A stretch of 50,281 bases of DNA from Candidatus Mediterraneibacter intestinipullorum (GCA_019118665.1 DWYM01000037.1:1-50281), one strand, 5' to 3'; shown: positions 34,513 through 44,555, counted from the first letter of the stretch. The notes: a model not told the origin generated them from the sequence alone. A program made the numbers and translations.

Positions 34513-36516
34513 TTACGGAAGCATCCGCTCTTCGTGCCAGAACTCCTGGTGGCTCTGCAGCTGCTCCATCTGCGCGGATTTCTCTGTCCACAGGTGTGTA
34601 AAAAAATCAAAATCCGACCTGTATGTAGGGAGATAGTCACTCCCCACCGGCATCCCGCTTACGACCACCGCCAGAGCCAGCACGCCTGCCGCCAGCACTG
34701 CCGCGCCGGCAAGCCTGCGCCGGGACACCTTGATGAGAAGGACTGCCGGGACGACCGAGGCTGTGGTCAGAAGGAGCGCGAGCCTGAAAAGCCCGATCAG
34801 GCAGCAGAGCTGTCCGTCTGTCACCTGTGTGCTCAGACCCCCGAAGTAGGCAGAGAGCACTGCCTTCGCATTGTCTGAGGACTGCTCTGACGTCTGTTTT
34901 CTGACCGTGACCCCATGAAACAACGCCCCCTCCTCAGGAGAGATCACACAGATTTTGCGGCCACTGTCCACAAGCCCTGTGATCCGATAGTCCTCCCCGC
35001 CCAGGACCAGGCTGCACCCCACTACGTTCCGGGAACCGAACAGTTCTTCTGCTGTCCTTAAGTCGATCAGGCACACCCCCTCCTCCCCGGCAGTAAAATA
35101 TCTTCCGCGGAAAAGGGTATCTCCAAATACGGCCTGCAGATGTCCTCCCATCATGTAAATGTCTGCCCGGACACTCTGCCCTGATGCTTCCGCGCTCACC
35201 GCCTGTTCTCCCTGGGAGTCCCACACGGCCACAGAAGAAAAGACTTTCGCCTCCCTGCTCTCCAGAAAGCTGTCATAGCTTTCCATTGTAAAAGAGGCAT
35301 CCGGGTACGCTATGGAGAGATAATCGGCATATCCCCTCAGCCAGACCATATGCGCCACTGCCGAGGCCGCCTCCGACACAATCAGGCAGTAATTTCCCGC
35401 GGTATCCTCCCGCAGCGCGGCCAGAGGGATCTTATAGTCATAGCTTCGGGCAGAGGGAATCTGAGCTTTCCAGGTAAAGGTGTCGCCATATCCCGCGCTC
35501 ATCCCTTCCGGGAGGGAGCTGTACCAGAATCCTCCGCCTTTTGTTCCGCCATCTCCGGAGCTGTCCGTGGATGCGGACGCACCTGCCCCGGCGCCTGAAA
35601 CACTGTTTCCATCCCCACTTCCGTCAGAGCCTGACCGTGTTGAATCAATAGTCACTTCCCGGGACCGCCCGCCGGCATCCATGCTGATGCTGACCTTCTG
35701 CCCCTCCGCCAGCTTTTTACTGTCCGCCTCATCCAGGGCGCCTTTTAACTTCCAACCCCCGCTTCCGGTCACGATCAGTTCAGCTCCGGAAGTGATGGTC
35801 CCGTCTGCCACATTGTTTTCCAGTACAACACAGTCCTGTTCCGCGCAGATTTTCCCTCCTGCCTCCTGATACGCCTTTAACGTATCGAGATCTTTCCGGG
35901 CCTGATCGAGCTGGATCTGATACTGCTGTGCGGCCAGGTGCGCCGTCTCTGCCGAGCTGGCGTTGTTTGCCGCCTGTGCCGCGTCCTGCGCCGCGGCGTC
36001 CGCATAGGCGTTCTGGGCTTCTGTCAGGGCCTGACCGGCAGACGCCTCCCTTGCCTGGCCCGCCCTTTGGGATGCCTGGTCAAACTGTACGCGGGCAGCC
36101 TCCACTGACCGGGCTGCGCTGTCCGCGGAAGGGACATAGCTGGTCCCTGCCGCCGAGATCTCCTGCTGTTTTAACTGAAGATCCAACTGATCAACCTCCG
36201 CCTGTTTTGCGTCTATTTTCTGTTTCAGGTATTCCATGCGGAACTGGACGAGGGTTTCGCCCTTGGCGACAGATGTGCCTGCCGCCACGCTCGTCTCCAC
36301 CTGCTGGTCCGCCCATAAAAAAATCCGGGTCTCGGAGGAAGCCGCCACTTCGCCCTTGCCTGTGCATGTATTTGTCAGCGCTCCCCCTGTGGGATTGAGC
36401 ACTTCCACCCGGGCTACGAGGACCGAGGAGGCTGTCCCGGGCAGAACGGTACAAGCTGCCATTATGGCAAAGAAACCTCCCAGCACGCGAAGCGCAGTCC
36501 TTTTCCTTCTGTTCAT
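34513..36516 (-). CDS. MacA/HlyD-like adaptor fused in frame to a MacB-like permease remnant
   Basis: 667 aa. Residues 1-370 are a periplasmic-adaptor-type protein: N-terminal anchor, biotinyl-lipoyl half-motif (VAAGTSVAKGETLVQF), a long Ala/Gln-rich coiled coil (about 95-215), and a barrel ending KIPLAALREDTAGNYCLIV. There it changes abruptly to a MacB-like extracellular domain (VFSSVAVWDSQGE, then VFGDTLFRGRYF) followed by two to three helices. Normally these are separate genes with an ATPase between or nearby. An in-frame deletion is the simplest reading. The region around the start codon is a 13-bp tandem duplication (36503-36530). Confidence 0.7.
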   Translation of the reverse strand: MNRRKRTALRVLGGFFAIMAACTVLPGTASSVLVARVEVLNPTGGALTNTCTGKGEVAASSETRIFLWADQQVETSVAAGTSVAKGETLVQFRMEYLKQKIDAKQAEVDQLDLQLKQQEISAAGTSYVPSADSAARSVEAARVQFDQASQRAGQAREASAGQALTEAQNAYADAAAQDAAQAANNASSAETAHLAAQQYQIQLDQARKDLDTLKAYQEAGGKICAEQDCVVLENNVADGTITSGAELIVTGSGGWKLKGALDEADSKKLAEGQKVSISMDAGGRSREVTIDSTRSGSDGSGDGNSVSGAGAGASASTDSSGDGGTKGGGFWYSSLPEGMSAGYGDTFTWKAQIPSARSYDYKIPLAALREDTAGNYCLIVSEAASAVAHMVWLRGYADYLSIAYPDASFTMESYDSFLESREAKVFSSVAVWDSQGEQAVSAEASGQSVRADIYMMGGHLQAVFGDTLFRGRYFTAGEEGVCLIDLRTAEELFGSRNVVGCSLVLGGEDYRITGLVDSGRKICVISPEEGALFHGVTVRKQTSEQSSDNAKAVLSAYFGGLSTQVTDGQLCCLIGLFRLALLLTTASVVPAVLLIKVSRRRLAGAAVLAAGVLALAVVVSGMPVGSDYLPTYRSDFDFFTHLWTEKSAQMEQLQSHQEFWHEERMLP

Positions 36517-36569
36517 CCCTTCTGTTCATCCCTTCTCTGCCCCTTTCTTTCCTTTCATCGCTTTATCAC

Positions 36570-37157
36570 TCACGGATTCCTGACGCCGCGATCCCCTGCC
36601 CCATCCACCTGCGCAGCCTTCAGGACCTCATGGGGGATGGCAGCGAAGGTCTTTCGCAGGATAAAGACCGGGAGTGTGGAAAACACGCCAGGTATGATGA
36701 CTGCCCAGTGGGTGTCCATCAGCCCGACGGCATTGAGCACAAGATACCCGGATACCATTGTGACCTGAAAGGGCAGGATCATAAGCAGCATATAGAGAAA
36801 CCAGAGCATCCGCTTTCCGGGAAAAGGATATCTGGCAAACGCCCACGCCGCCGGGACTTCCACAAAGATCTGTCCTGCCACCACTGCCACGGTCTGCAGT
36901 GCCGAGTTCCAGAAGGCCACGAAAAACTCCGGCGAATCCAAAAGCAGCTTTACATAGGCTCTCAGAGTCGGGTACATGGGAAGCAGGGTAAACTCCGCCA
37001 TCCCCTTTGTCCCCGCCAGCACCGGACCGAATTTTTCGGTAAGCTCCCGGCTTCCCATAAAGGAGTCCGCCACAAGGATGAACAAGGGGAACACCATAAT
37101 GAGAAGGAACAGCCCCGCCTTTATCACTTTATCCCCGGTGTTTTGCATAGATCTCAT
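36570..37157 (-). pseudogene. MalG-type sugar ABC permease, C-terminus lost
   Basis: About 195 residues of a carbohydrate ABC transporter permease: PLFILVADSFMGS at the N-terminus, then helices up to PHEVLKAAQVDGAG, the conserved EAA loop that contacts the ATPase. The frame then changes and stops after GDRGVRNP, so the last two helices are missing. Its start overlaps the end of the MalF-like pseudogene. Non-functional. Confidence 0.75.
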
Positions 37158-37956
37158 TTCCAATCAATATCCCTCCGATCAGGACTACAAGCATAACAGC
37201 GGCAGCCGTCGTTTTCTGTATGTCCAGATTCGTAAACAAGTTATTAAACAGATGCCGCATCATGTAAATGCCCTCATGGGGGGTAGTCCCCGGCGATCAG
37301 GTATGCCTCCCGGAATACCCGGAACGCATTGATAAACGAGAGCAGGGCTGTCACAAAAGCCGTCTCTTTTAACTGGGACAGGGTGATGAAACGAAAACAC
37401 GCCATCCTGCCTGCCCCCTGCACCTTTGCCGCCTCATACTGCTCCGGGGGATGGCGCACAGTCCCGCAAGCCAGAGGATCATATCATACCCCAGATTCTT
37501 CTAGATGTAGCACGCTGTCAGCACCCAGAAAGCGCTGTCTGACGCCAGCCAGTCCCGGCCCTCCATTCCCAGCCCCCCGAGCAGTCCGTTGAGCCACCCG
37601 CTCCGGTCAAATACAAGCTGGAAGAACACGACCGCAGATGCCGCGGGAATCGCCATGGGAAGCAGGAACCCGGTCTTGAACAGGCGGTTTTTCCTCAGCG
37701 CCTGTTCAAGAAGGACCGCCGTGACAAGAGAGAGGAATAAGAGCAGTGGAACGCAGACCGCCATAAACGCCGCTGTATTTTTCACCGCCAGATGAAACGC
37801 CTCGTTCCCCAGCACTGCCCTGTAATTATCCAGTCCCACAAATCCGTTTCCCGCCGCCCACAAAAAGGACCGGCGTACTACGTCCAGAAACGGCAGGAAC
37901 TCGAACCCGCCCGTCCCCAGCAGGCTGGGGAGCAAAAACAGGTATCCCTTCCACAT
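37129..37956 (-). pseudogene. MalF-type sugar ABC permease with internal TAG and frameshifts
   Basis: It starts at 37956 (MWKGYLFLLPSLLG), 7 bp after the binding-protein gene. The frame is good to LTACYI, then TAG at 37501-37503 where family members have Trp (a TGG-to-TAG change), followed by KNLGYDMILWLAGL. Frameshifts follow near 37450 (into PPEQYEAAKVQGAGRM, the EAA loop) and in a C run near 37275, after AYLIAGDYP (into MMRHLFNNLFTNLD). It ends at 37129. At least three independent lesions. Confidence 0.78.
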
Positions 37957-37963
37957 CTTCCGC

Positions 37964-40171
37964 CTATTCTGACAGGTAGGTATCCACCTTCTGTGCGATA
38001 TTTCCCGCAGCTTCATCAGCATCCACGCTTCTTTCCAGATATTTGTCTGCTTCCTCCTGGTAAATATTCCATACGACCCGGTTCTGTTCCATTGGTTTGT
38101 CCAGGGTGTGGCACACCTCGATAAAGCCCTGTACTTCCGCTTCTTCCGGATATCCTGCGTCAAGTTCCAGAGAAGCCCCATCCTCTCCTTCTACTGCCAC
38201 TGCCATACCGGCTTCCGCATTTGCCGCTTGCTCCACCTTGGCATCCAGCGCGGATATGAGCACCGGGAATCCGTCATTGAGAGACGCGGACTGCACCTCT
38301 GTCCCAAAGAGGAAACGCACAAACTCCTCCGCCAGTTCCTTCTGTTCTGACCCGCTGTTAATGCCCACAGTTCCCAGCGGATGGTACATTTTCTGGACAG
38401 ACTGAGGCGTAAGACCTGCCTGGCGCATCACCGCATAGGGCAGCATCATCCCCCACAGGTTGCCGATATCCGCCGTGGCTGCCGCTTCAGGATTTCCTGC
38501 CACTCCCAGCCCGCTGTCATTGTCAAAGGGCGAAGATACGGCAATGTCCTCCCCGCTATAGTATATGCCGCCTATCTCGTCTGATCCTACATTTTCAACG
38601 ATCCTTCCTGCCGCTTCCAGGAGCTTTGAAAGGGCGTCCTGATCCACTTTCCCATCCTCCCCGATGATCTCATCCTGATAAAGCATGAACAGTACATCCC
38701 TTATGTATGTGCTGCCCGCATCTCCAAAGATGTCTGTCTCCGGGTTTGCCTCAAGATATGCGATCAGGCTGTCAAGGCTTCCCAACGCTGACACCGCCGC
38801 CTCGTTTCCAAACGTGATGGGCACGCTGAATTTGACAGGCAGGCCGTATATCTTCCCATCTTTCTGCACTGTATTTTTCATCACGGATTCCATGTAGTCG
38901 TCTGCCCCAAGGATATCCTCAGACAGTCCTGTGATATCCTCAAGAATTCCCTTTTCTATATAAGAATCCGATGACATGCCGTCCAGCACAAGGACATCCG
39001 CCCCATTTCCGCTGAGAAGCTCTGTATTCAGCGTGCGGATATCATCTGACGTGACTTCTTCCGCTGATTTCCCGAGAGTGTGAAACTCTACTTTTACGTC
39101 CGGATTTGCTTTCTGGAACTGGGTAACTGCCTGCTGGATCGTATCGCTTTTGGTCAGTCCGAAAACCGTCAGTGTATGTTCCGGGACAGCAGCGATATTT
39201 TCGTCATATCCATAGTGCTCCAGACTGTATGTGTAGCTGTCAGCCTGTGTATAGAGCGCATAGAACTCTCCATCTCCTCCGGGGATCATCCCCATGACCG
39301 AATTAAGGGGTGAGCCCATGGCACCGCTGTTGCCGTCCATGATGATCTCCTCGATGTCATTTCCCAATCGCATCCTGCTGATGCCGTCAATGCTGATCTG
39401 ATACCAGTTGTCCCCGCTCTGGCAGAGCGCGTATCCGTCGTCTGTGGAGCTGTCCGTACTGAGAGTGCCGGTCTCCTCCAGCGTCCCTGCATCGTAGATC
39501 GTGTATTTCCCCTTTTCGTTACACACTGCCACCTGTCCGTTCTCCCCGGAGAAAAACAGCTTCTGTGTGGTAGAAAAACTCTGGGGCGCCGGAAGCTCCA
39601 GAAGGGTCTCCCTGGTCTCTCCATCCACCACCGTCACCTGAAGTATATCGCCGAGCCAGATATGCCCAGCTTCATCCACGAACATGCCGTTGACATAAGG
39701 ATACCCGAACTCCGTTTCCTCCTGCATATAAGGGATATCCACCTGTTCCCCCGGAGTTCCTTCTGCTGCTCCGGCTTCCCTTCTCGTCAGCGTACTCATC
39801 AGTGTCTCATTATCCATTGTCAGTACATACTGGGTTCCGTCCCCGGTTTCCTCCACGCCGACGATGGAAGCTGCGCCGTCGGCCATCAGCTCTTTTGTCC
39901 ACGAAAGCTCCGCCTTCTCCCAGCTGTCTTCTTTATATTCATACCGGAAAACCTGCTCTGCGTCCGATGAGAAGAGAAGCGGATTGCCCTCACCTGACCT
40001 GGTAAAATTCACAGCGATCTCATCTTCCCCAAGGGGCAGCTCCATGTCCTTCTCCACATAGCGCCCTTTGCCGCTGGCAGCGCTGCCCGCGTCTTTCGCG
40101 CCCGGACTGCAGCCTGTCAGAGCTCCCACAGTCAGGACCGCTGTCATGATCATTGCCGTTATCCTTTTCAT
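37964..40171 (-). CDS. Large extracellular solute-binding lipoprotein
   Basis: 735 aa. Lipobox LTGC near residue 21. Residues about 40-330 form a repeated beta region (LLFSSDAEQVFRYEY, WLGDILQVTVVDGET, IWLGD-type strands) that resembles a beta-propeller; residues about 345-735 are a sugar-type solute-binding domain (LTVFGLTKSDTIQQAVTQF, ADVLVLDGMSSDSY, GTVGINSGSEQKELAEEF). This bipartite form is seen in Clostridia next to MalF/MalG-like permeases. The gene is intact although both permeases are broken. Ligand unknown. Confidence 0.82.
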   Translation of the reverse strand: MKRITAMIMTAVLTVGALTGCSPGAKDAGSAASGKGRYVEKDMELPLGEDEIAVNFTRSGEGNPLLFSSDAEQVFRYEYKEDSWEKAELSWTKELMADGAASIVGVEETGDGTQYVLTMDNETLMSTLTRREAGAAEGTPGEQVDIPYMQEETEFGYPYVNGMFVDEAGHIWLGDILQVTVVDGETRETLLELPAPQSFSTTQKLFFSGENGQVAVCNEKGKYTIYDAGTLEETGTLSTDSSTDDGYALCQSGDNWYQISIDGISRMRLGNDIEEIIMDGNSGAMGSPLNSVMGMIPGGDGEFYALYTQADSYTYSLEHYGYDENIAAVPEHTLTVFGLTKSDTIQQAVTQFQKANPDVKVEFHTLGKSAEEVTSDDIRTLNTELLSGNGADVLVLDGMSSDSYIEKGILEDITGLSEDILGADDYMESVMKNTVQKDGKIYGLPVKFSVPITFGNEAAVSALGSLDSLIAYLEANPETDIFGDAGSTYIRDVLFMLYQDEIIGEDGKVDQDALSKLLEAAGRIVENVGSDEIGGIYYSGEDIAVSSPFDNDSGLGVAGNPEAAATADIGNLWGMMLPYAVMRQAGLTPQSVQKMYHPLGTVGINSGSEQKELAEEFVRFLFGTEVQSASLNDGFPVLISALDAKVEQAANAEAGMAVAVEGEDGASLELDAGYPEEAEVQGFIEVCHTLDKPMEQNRVVWNIYQEEADKYLERSVDADEAAGNIAQKVDTYLSE

Positions 40172-40388
40172 AATAAGTAAAAACCTCCTGCTTTCTTATT
40201 TTATCAGCATCAGCACAAAGAGGCGGCAGGCTTTCTCCTGCGCTCTCTTTGTACACTGCTGCCATTGTAGCGGAAAAATCTCAAAAAAACATTTAAGCCG
40301 GACACAGATTTTTAAAGATTTCTTTGAGATTTGTCTGCTATACTGTCTCTGCGGACACATGCCGCTGCAACGAAAGAGGTGACACAGC

Positions 40389-41273
40389 ATGCATATATTA
40401 GTAATCGAAGATGACCGGGAGCTCTGCCATGCTCTCCAGCTCCAGCTCGCGGCCAGAAACCACACGGCTGACTGCTGCCATACAGGCACTGAAGCCCTGT
40501 ACTACGCCGGGAAGGATTCTTATGATCTTATCCTCCTGGCCGATGAGACCGGTTTCCGGACCAGACTCATACGCGCAGGATTTGTTGCCGCAGCCTCCCA
40601 CGAGCTCCGCTCTCCCCTTGCCGTCATACGGACAAGCGCCGCCGCGCTCCTGGACTCTCCTGAGCACAGCCCCAGGCTTGCGGATACGATAATAAGCGAG
40701 TGCCGGCGGGGAGGCAGGCTCATTAAGAGCCTTCTCCTTATGGCTTCCGCAGACGACCAGACCCTGGATATAAAGCAGACCCGGTTTGAGCTCGACGAGC
40801 TTCTCCTGAACCTGCTGGAACTCTATGAACCGCTCTGCCGGTCCCGGGGTGCAAACCTCCTGCTGGAACTGCCTGGGGAGCCCCTTCCCTCCGTCTGCGC
40901 GGATCAGGATATGTGCTTGCAGATCCTGATCATCCTCCTGTATAATGCCATTGCTCACGGACTCCCTGGAGATCATTCCGGCACAGACAAAGAAACAGCC
41001 CCGCGCACGCGAGACAGGGAAAAAATTGTTATAAAAGCAGAGTACGACCAGAAGCATGTGAGCGTCTCGGTCATTGACCACAGTCCCGGCCACACAGACG
41101 CAGAAAAGGGACTTGTCTTTGACCGGTTCTACCGGAAAGACAAGTCCCGAAACAGTAAGGAGCATTTCGGTCTGGGGCTCTCTATCGCCGCCAGCCTCGC
41201 CGGCGTGCAGAAGCTGAAACTCTCAGCAGAGGATACGAAAGGCGGTGGATGCACATTCCGGCTGGAATTTTAG
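40389..41273 (+). CDS. Response-regulator receiver fused in frame to a histidine kinase (deletion product)
   Basis: 294 aa. Residues 1-50 are the start of an OmpR-type receiver (ILVIEDDRELCHAL to YDLILL), cut exactly where the phosphorylated Asp would follow. The frame then continues as a sensor kinase from just before its H-box (AAASHELRSPLAVIRTSA), through the N-box (ILLYNAIAHG), a degenerate G1 (VIDHSPGH), F-box (VFDRFYRKD) and G2 (HFGLGLSIA). The receiver end, DNA-binding domain and kinase membrane sensor are missing. It is divergent from the solute-binding lipoprotein. Confidence 0.8.
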   Translation: MHILVIEDDRELCHALQLQLAARNHTADCCHTGTEALYYAGKDSYDLILLADETGFRTRLIRAGFVAAASHELRSPLAVIRTSAAALLDSPEHSPRLADTIISECRRGGRLIKSLLLMASADDQTLDIKQTRFELDELLLNLLELYEPLCRSRGANLLLELPGEPLPSVCADQDMCLQILIILLYNAIAHGLPGDHSGTDKETAPRTRDREKIVIKAEYDQKHVSVSVIDHSPGHTDAEKGLVFDRFYRKDKSRNSKEHFGLGLSIAASLAGVQKLKLSAEDTKGGGCTFRLEF

Positions 41274-41286
41274 CCGCAATGCCTCA

Positions 41287-42180
41287 TCAGTGCGCGCCCA
41301 GGCTGCCCATGGCTCTTAAAAAACGTTTCACCAGAGGTGACGGTTCCTGTGAGTAGAGGATCCCATAGGGGATGGTGTACTTCCAGTCCACCGGAATGAC
41401 CTTCAAAAGCGGATGAACGTCCTTCCAGTTCTCGACTGCCATCAGGATATCGTTGCTGTTCTCACAGCGGTTGAATACTTCCACGCTGTAAATATCAAAA
41501 TCCGTCACCCGGATCTCCGGATGTTTTTTCCAGATATCGTCCCGCAGCTCATCTACATAGTTGCTCCATCCCCGGTGCATCATGAGAAAGTTCTCTCCGT
41601 ACAGATCCTGGAATGTCAAAAGCTCCCTGTCTGCAAGGCGGTGATTCACGGACATCGCGCAGCAGAGCTGCTGTCTTGACATCTCCATGCCGGAACACCC
41701 GCGCAGTTTCAGCATGGTCTCATCAAAGATACCTCCCACCACGTCAATGTTCTGCCCCAGATTCTTCAAAATCTCCCTGGCATTTTCCAGGCTGTTCATA
41801 AATGGAACGATCTGCAGCTTTATATCCGGGTGCTCCTTCTGTACCTTTGCCCACTCCTGCACAAGAGGAGCCGCCGGGGTCATGGGAGAAGTTCCGATGC
41901 GGATGATATTATCCTTCTCCTGCATGGCCTTCTTCGCCCGGCCAACGGATTCCTTACAGTACTGGATGATATACTTGGCGTCCCTGTACAGCGATTTCCC
42001 GGCTTCTGTCAGCGCCAGCCCCCGGTGGGTCCTGACAAACAGTTTTAAATCCAGATCCTTTTCGAGGAGATTGATCTGCTTCGTGACAGCGGGCGGAGTG
42101 ATATAGAGGGCTTCCGCCGCCTTGTTAAAGCTGCCCATATCCGCCACGATGATAAATGTCTCAAGCTGCAGGTTATACAT
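41287..42180 (-). CDS. LysR family transcriptional regulator
   Basis: 297 aa, full length. HTH in residues 1-60 (FIIVADMGSFNKAAEALYI, TPPAVTKQINLLE) and a periplasmic-binding-protein-like effector domain (IIRIGTSPMTPAAPLVQEW to the C-terminus). AGGAG precedes the start. No divergent partner gene is adjacent, so its target is unknown. Confidence 0.9.
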   Translation of the reverse strand: MYNLQLETFIIVADMGSFNKAAEALYITPPAVTKQINLLEKDLDLKLFVRTHRGLALTEAGKSLYRDAKYIIQYCKESVGRAKKAMQEKDNIIRIGTSPMTPAAPLVQEWAKVQKEHPDIKLQIVPFMNSLENAREILKNLGQNIDVVGGIFDETMLKLRGCSGMEMSRQQLCCAMSVNHRLADRELLTFQDLYGENFLMMHRGWSNYVDELRDDIWKKHPEIRVTDFDIYSVEVFNRCENSNDILMAVENWKDVHPLLKVIPVDWKYTIPYGILYSQEPSPLVKRFLRAMGSLGAH

Positions 42181-42358
42181 GGATCAGTCTCCTCCTTTTA
42201 TCCATTCGGATCTTTCATCTGACGCTCGCATGAGTATTGTTTCAATTTTCACCGTTCCTGGTCCCACGGTGTTCCTTTTTAAATTATCATAACTCCCTGT
42301 CCCCTGCAAGCGCATTCTTCCCGCCGTGCTCCCCCAATTCTTCCTGCCGCGCTCCCTC

Positions 42359-42994
42359 TCAGTTCATCCGGAAGATGGGGCTTATCTTTTTGTAGATCAG
42401 AACTACGAGCAGCGACACAAGGGCTCCTTTTAGCAGATTGAACGGCGCCACTGCAAATAAAACAAAGGTCGTCAGATCCGTGATGCCGGAATTGACGGCG
42501 CTTCCCATGCCGATCAGGGCGTCTATCGGCATCCCGAAGGCAACGGCATATGTGGGGAGGAGGACAAACGCATTGATGATGCAGCCGACTGCTGTCATCA
42601 GCACAGTCCCCACTGCCATGCCGGCCAGCGCGCTTTTCCTCGTCTTGTTCTTCTTGTAGATCAGACCTGCCGGCACACAGAGAGCGCAGCCTATGATCAG
42701 ATTGGCGATCTCCCCCACCCCGGCAGTGTCCGTGCCTGTGAAAACAAAATTGAGGAGTATCTTTACCAGTTCGATGATAGCGCCCGCAAGCGGCCCCATG
42801 GCAAAGCAGCCTACCATTACGGGCACTTCGCTGAGATCGATCTTGTAAAACGATGGCGCGAATGGGAGGGGAACGTCAAAAAGCATCAGCACGATCGCAA
42901 TTGCCGAAAGCATTCCGATCTTTGCCATCCCCTTTACTCCGAATCTGGTTTCTGTTGTTCCTGTTTCTGTTGTTCCTGTCTGTGTTGTACTCAT
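42359..42994 (-). CDS. ribU: ECF transporter S component RibU (riboflavin)
   Basis: 211 aa, six membrane helices. After a Thr-rich N-terminus come the RibU-type helix LSAIAIVLMLFDVPLPFAPSFYKIDLSEVPVMVG and later ELVKILLNFVFTGT, both typical of riboflavin-specific S components, which team with the shared EcfA/A'/T module. The FMN riboswitch upstream (43185-43320) independently supports the substrate. Start 42994 is chosen for GGAG 8 nt upstream. Confidence 0.92.
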   Translation of the reverse strand: MSTTQTGTTETGTTETRFGVKGMAKIGMLSAIAIVLMLFDVPLPFAPSFYKIDLSEVPVMVGCFAMGPLAGAIIELVKILLNFVFTGTDTAGVGEIANLIIGCALCVPAGLIYKKNKTRKSALAGMAVGTVLMTAVGCIINAFVLLPTYAVAFGMPIDALIGMGSAVNSGITDLTTFVLFAVAPFNLLKGALVSLLVVLIYKKISPIFRMN

Positions 42995-43107
42995 TTTCAA
43001 CTCTCCTCTTTCCGCGCAGCCTGCGCATTTCATATTACTGAAAAAGGTAATCTTCACAGAAATCCCAGGCATAAAAGAGTCCCATCCGCTGCTTGCAGAC
43101 ATAAAGA

Positions 43108-43130
43108 CCCCGGACATATATTGTCCGGGG
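43108..43130 (-). terminator. Riboswitch-controlled terminator
   Basis: CCCCGGACA (43108-43116) pairs with TGTCCGGGG (43122-43130); on the minus strand TCTTTAT follows. It lies between the FMN aptamer and ribU, so it is the likely expression platform that stops transcription when FMN is bound. Confidence 0.7.
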
Positions 43131-43184
43131 CCTGTTCTTCTCTTTCATTGCGCGCTCGCCGGGCTGTAAAACCCATCAAGGCCG

Positions 43185-43320
43185 GAATCTCTTCTCTCAT
43201 CCAGACTATACTGTCGGTACCGGAATTCACTCTCTCATAGAATGTCGCCGGTTCAGCCGCTTATTCAGCGGGTCGCGGACTATACCGCCGGTTGGGACTT
43301 TCACCCGACCCCGAAGATTT
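43185..43320 (-). promoter_or_regulatory. FMN riboswitch (RFN element)
   Basis: Minus strand contains the RFN hallmarks in order: CTTCGGGGTCGGGTGAAAG, ACCGGCGGTATAGTCCGCGA, a variable stem, ACCGGCGACATTC, GAATTCCGGTACCGACAG, TATAGTCTGGATGAGAGAAG. It sits about 190 nt upstream of ribU with a terminator hairpin between, so FMN should switch off riboflavin uptake. Confidence 0.95.
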
Positions 43321-43438
43321 ATTCCTTTTACGCAATATAATATAACTCTTTAAAATCGCGATTTCAAGAGGTTTTTTGGTATTTATGAAATTTTACATTT
43401 TATCGATGACATCCGGCATCCTTCTGTCTGTGAATACT

Positions 43439-44377
43439 CTATGACCGGATACTCCGCTGCTGAATACTCCGCTGCTTACTGAAAAGCCAGCCCATGATTT
43501 CCTCATCCTCCGCGAACAGATTTCCACCACCGTGCCGGACGGTCACACCCTGACTTTCGAAATATTCCGCATCCTTTATGTCCAGTACAAGGAACTCACT
43601 GATCTCTCCCTCAGAAAGCCCTTCCTGACGGTACATCCCATACAGGGTCTGATATGCCTCCGCCGATGGCTCAGACCCATAATACTCATCCGATTATCCG
43701 ACCACAATGTAGACCGGCGTCCTGCTCTCTGCCACCGGCCCATACGCCCCATCCCACTGGGAACTGCAATGGAGATAAGCCGCGAAAAGCTCCGGGCGCT
43801 TCTCCATGACCCGGGACATGATTTCCCCGCCTCCGGAGTATCCCCCCGCATAAACTCTGGATCTATCGATGTTATAACTGGTCAGGAAATATTCCGCAAG
43901 GGCAATAGCCTGGTTCGCTGAAGTCTCTCCCCAGTCCCCAAGCTGAAGCGCCACGACGATCATATCCTGTACATACTCCTGAGCAGCAAATCCAAAATTC
44001 TCGCTGTACAAATTCTCTCCCACTCCCTGAAAATACAGTCCCTCATATCCGGGCAGTGTAAAGAACAGCGCATACGCCTCGCTGCCGTCATAGCTGTCAG
44101 GAATATAGAGATTGTAATGAATGTCACCCTCACTTTCTGAGTGGAGCACATTGTCAAGGATAAATCCCCGGTATTCCTCCGTCCCTTCTGTCACATAGCC
44201 GGTCTGTCCATGCACATACCCACCGGCAGCATCTGTATCGCCATTTCCCGATACCTCCTGCATGTCTGCTTCCGGAGAAGGACGTATCTCCTCCTGAGAA
44301 ATATCTTCTTCATTTCCACACGCACTCAGAAGGAGCATACTTCCTGACAGAAGCAGGCCCATCAGTTTTTTCTTCAT
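43439..44377 (-). pseudogene. Lipoprotein alpha/beta hydrolase with an internal TAA
   Basis: The lipoprotein signal KKKLMGLLLSGSMLLLSACG leads to an esterase/PHB-depolymerase-like domain: ALFFTLPGYEGLYFQGVG, VYAGGYSGGGEIMSRVM (nucleophile Ser in GxSxG). After TPVYIVVG there is a TAA (43694-43696) where GAA (Glu) would be expected, and the same frame continues as SDEYYGSEPSAEAYQTLY to the real end at 43439, including the His-containing VTVRHGGGN. A single base change truncates an otherwise complete 312-aa protein. Confidence 0.8.
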
Positions 44378-44555
44378 ATACACACCTCTTTCAGGAAATA
44401 TTAAAAAATCATCCCTTTTTAATCTGTAATGATTGTAGGATGATCTGCGTGCAGATTGAAGAAAAAATAAGTTCTCAGGTATATACTCCCGGGTTATGTC
44501 CGCTTAAATTGTACTGTACTATTTGGAAATTAAATAATGAAGTTCGCTTTCTCTT

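Noticed and set aside
40398-41165. 255-codon minus-strand frame
   Set aside because: Antisense to the receiver-kinase fusion; no family features.
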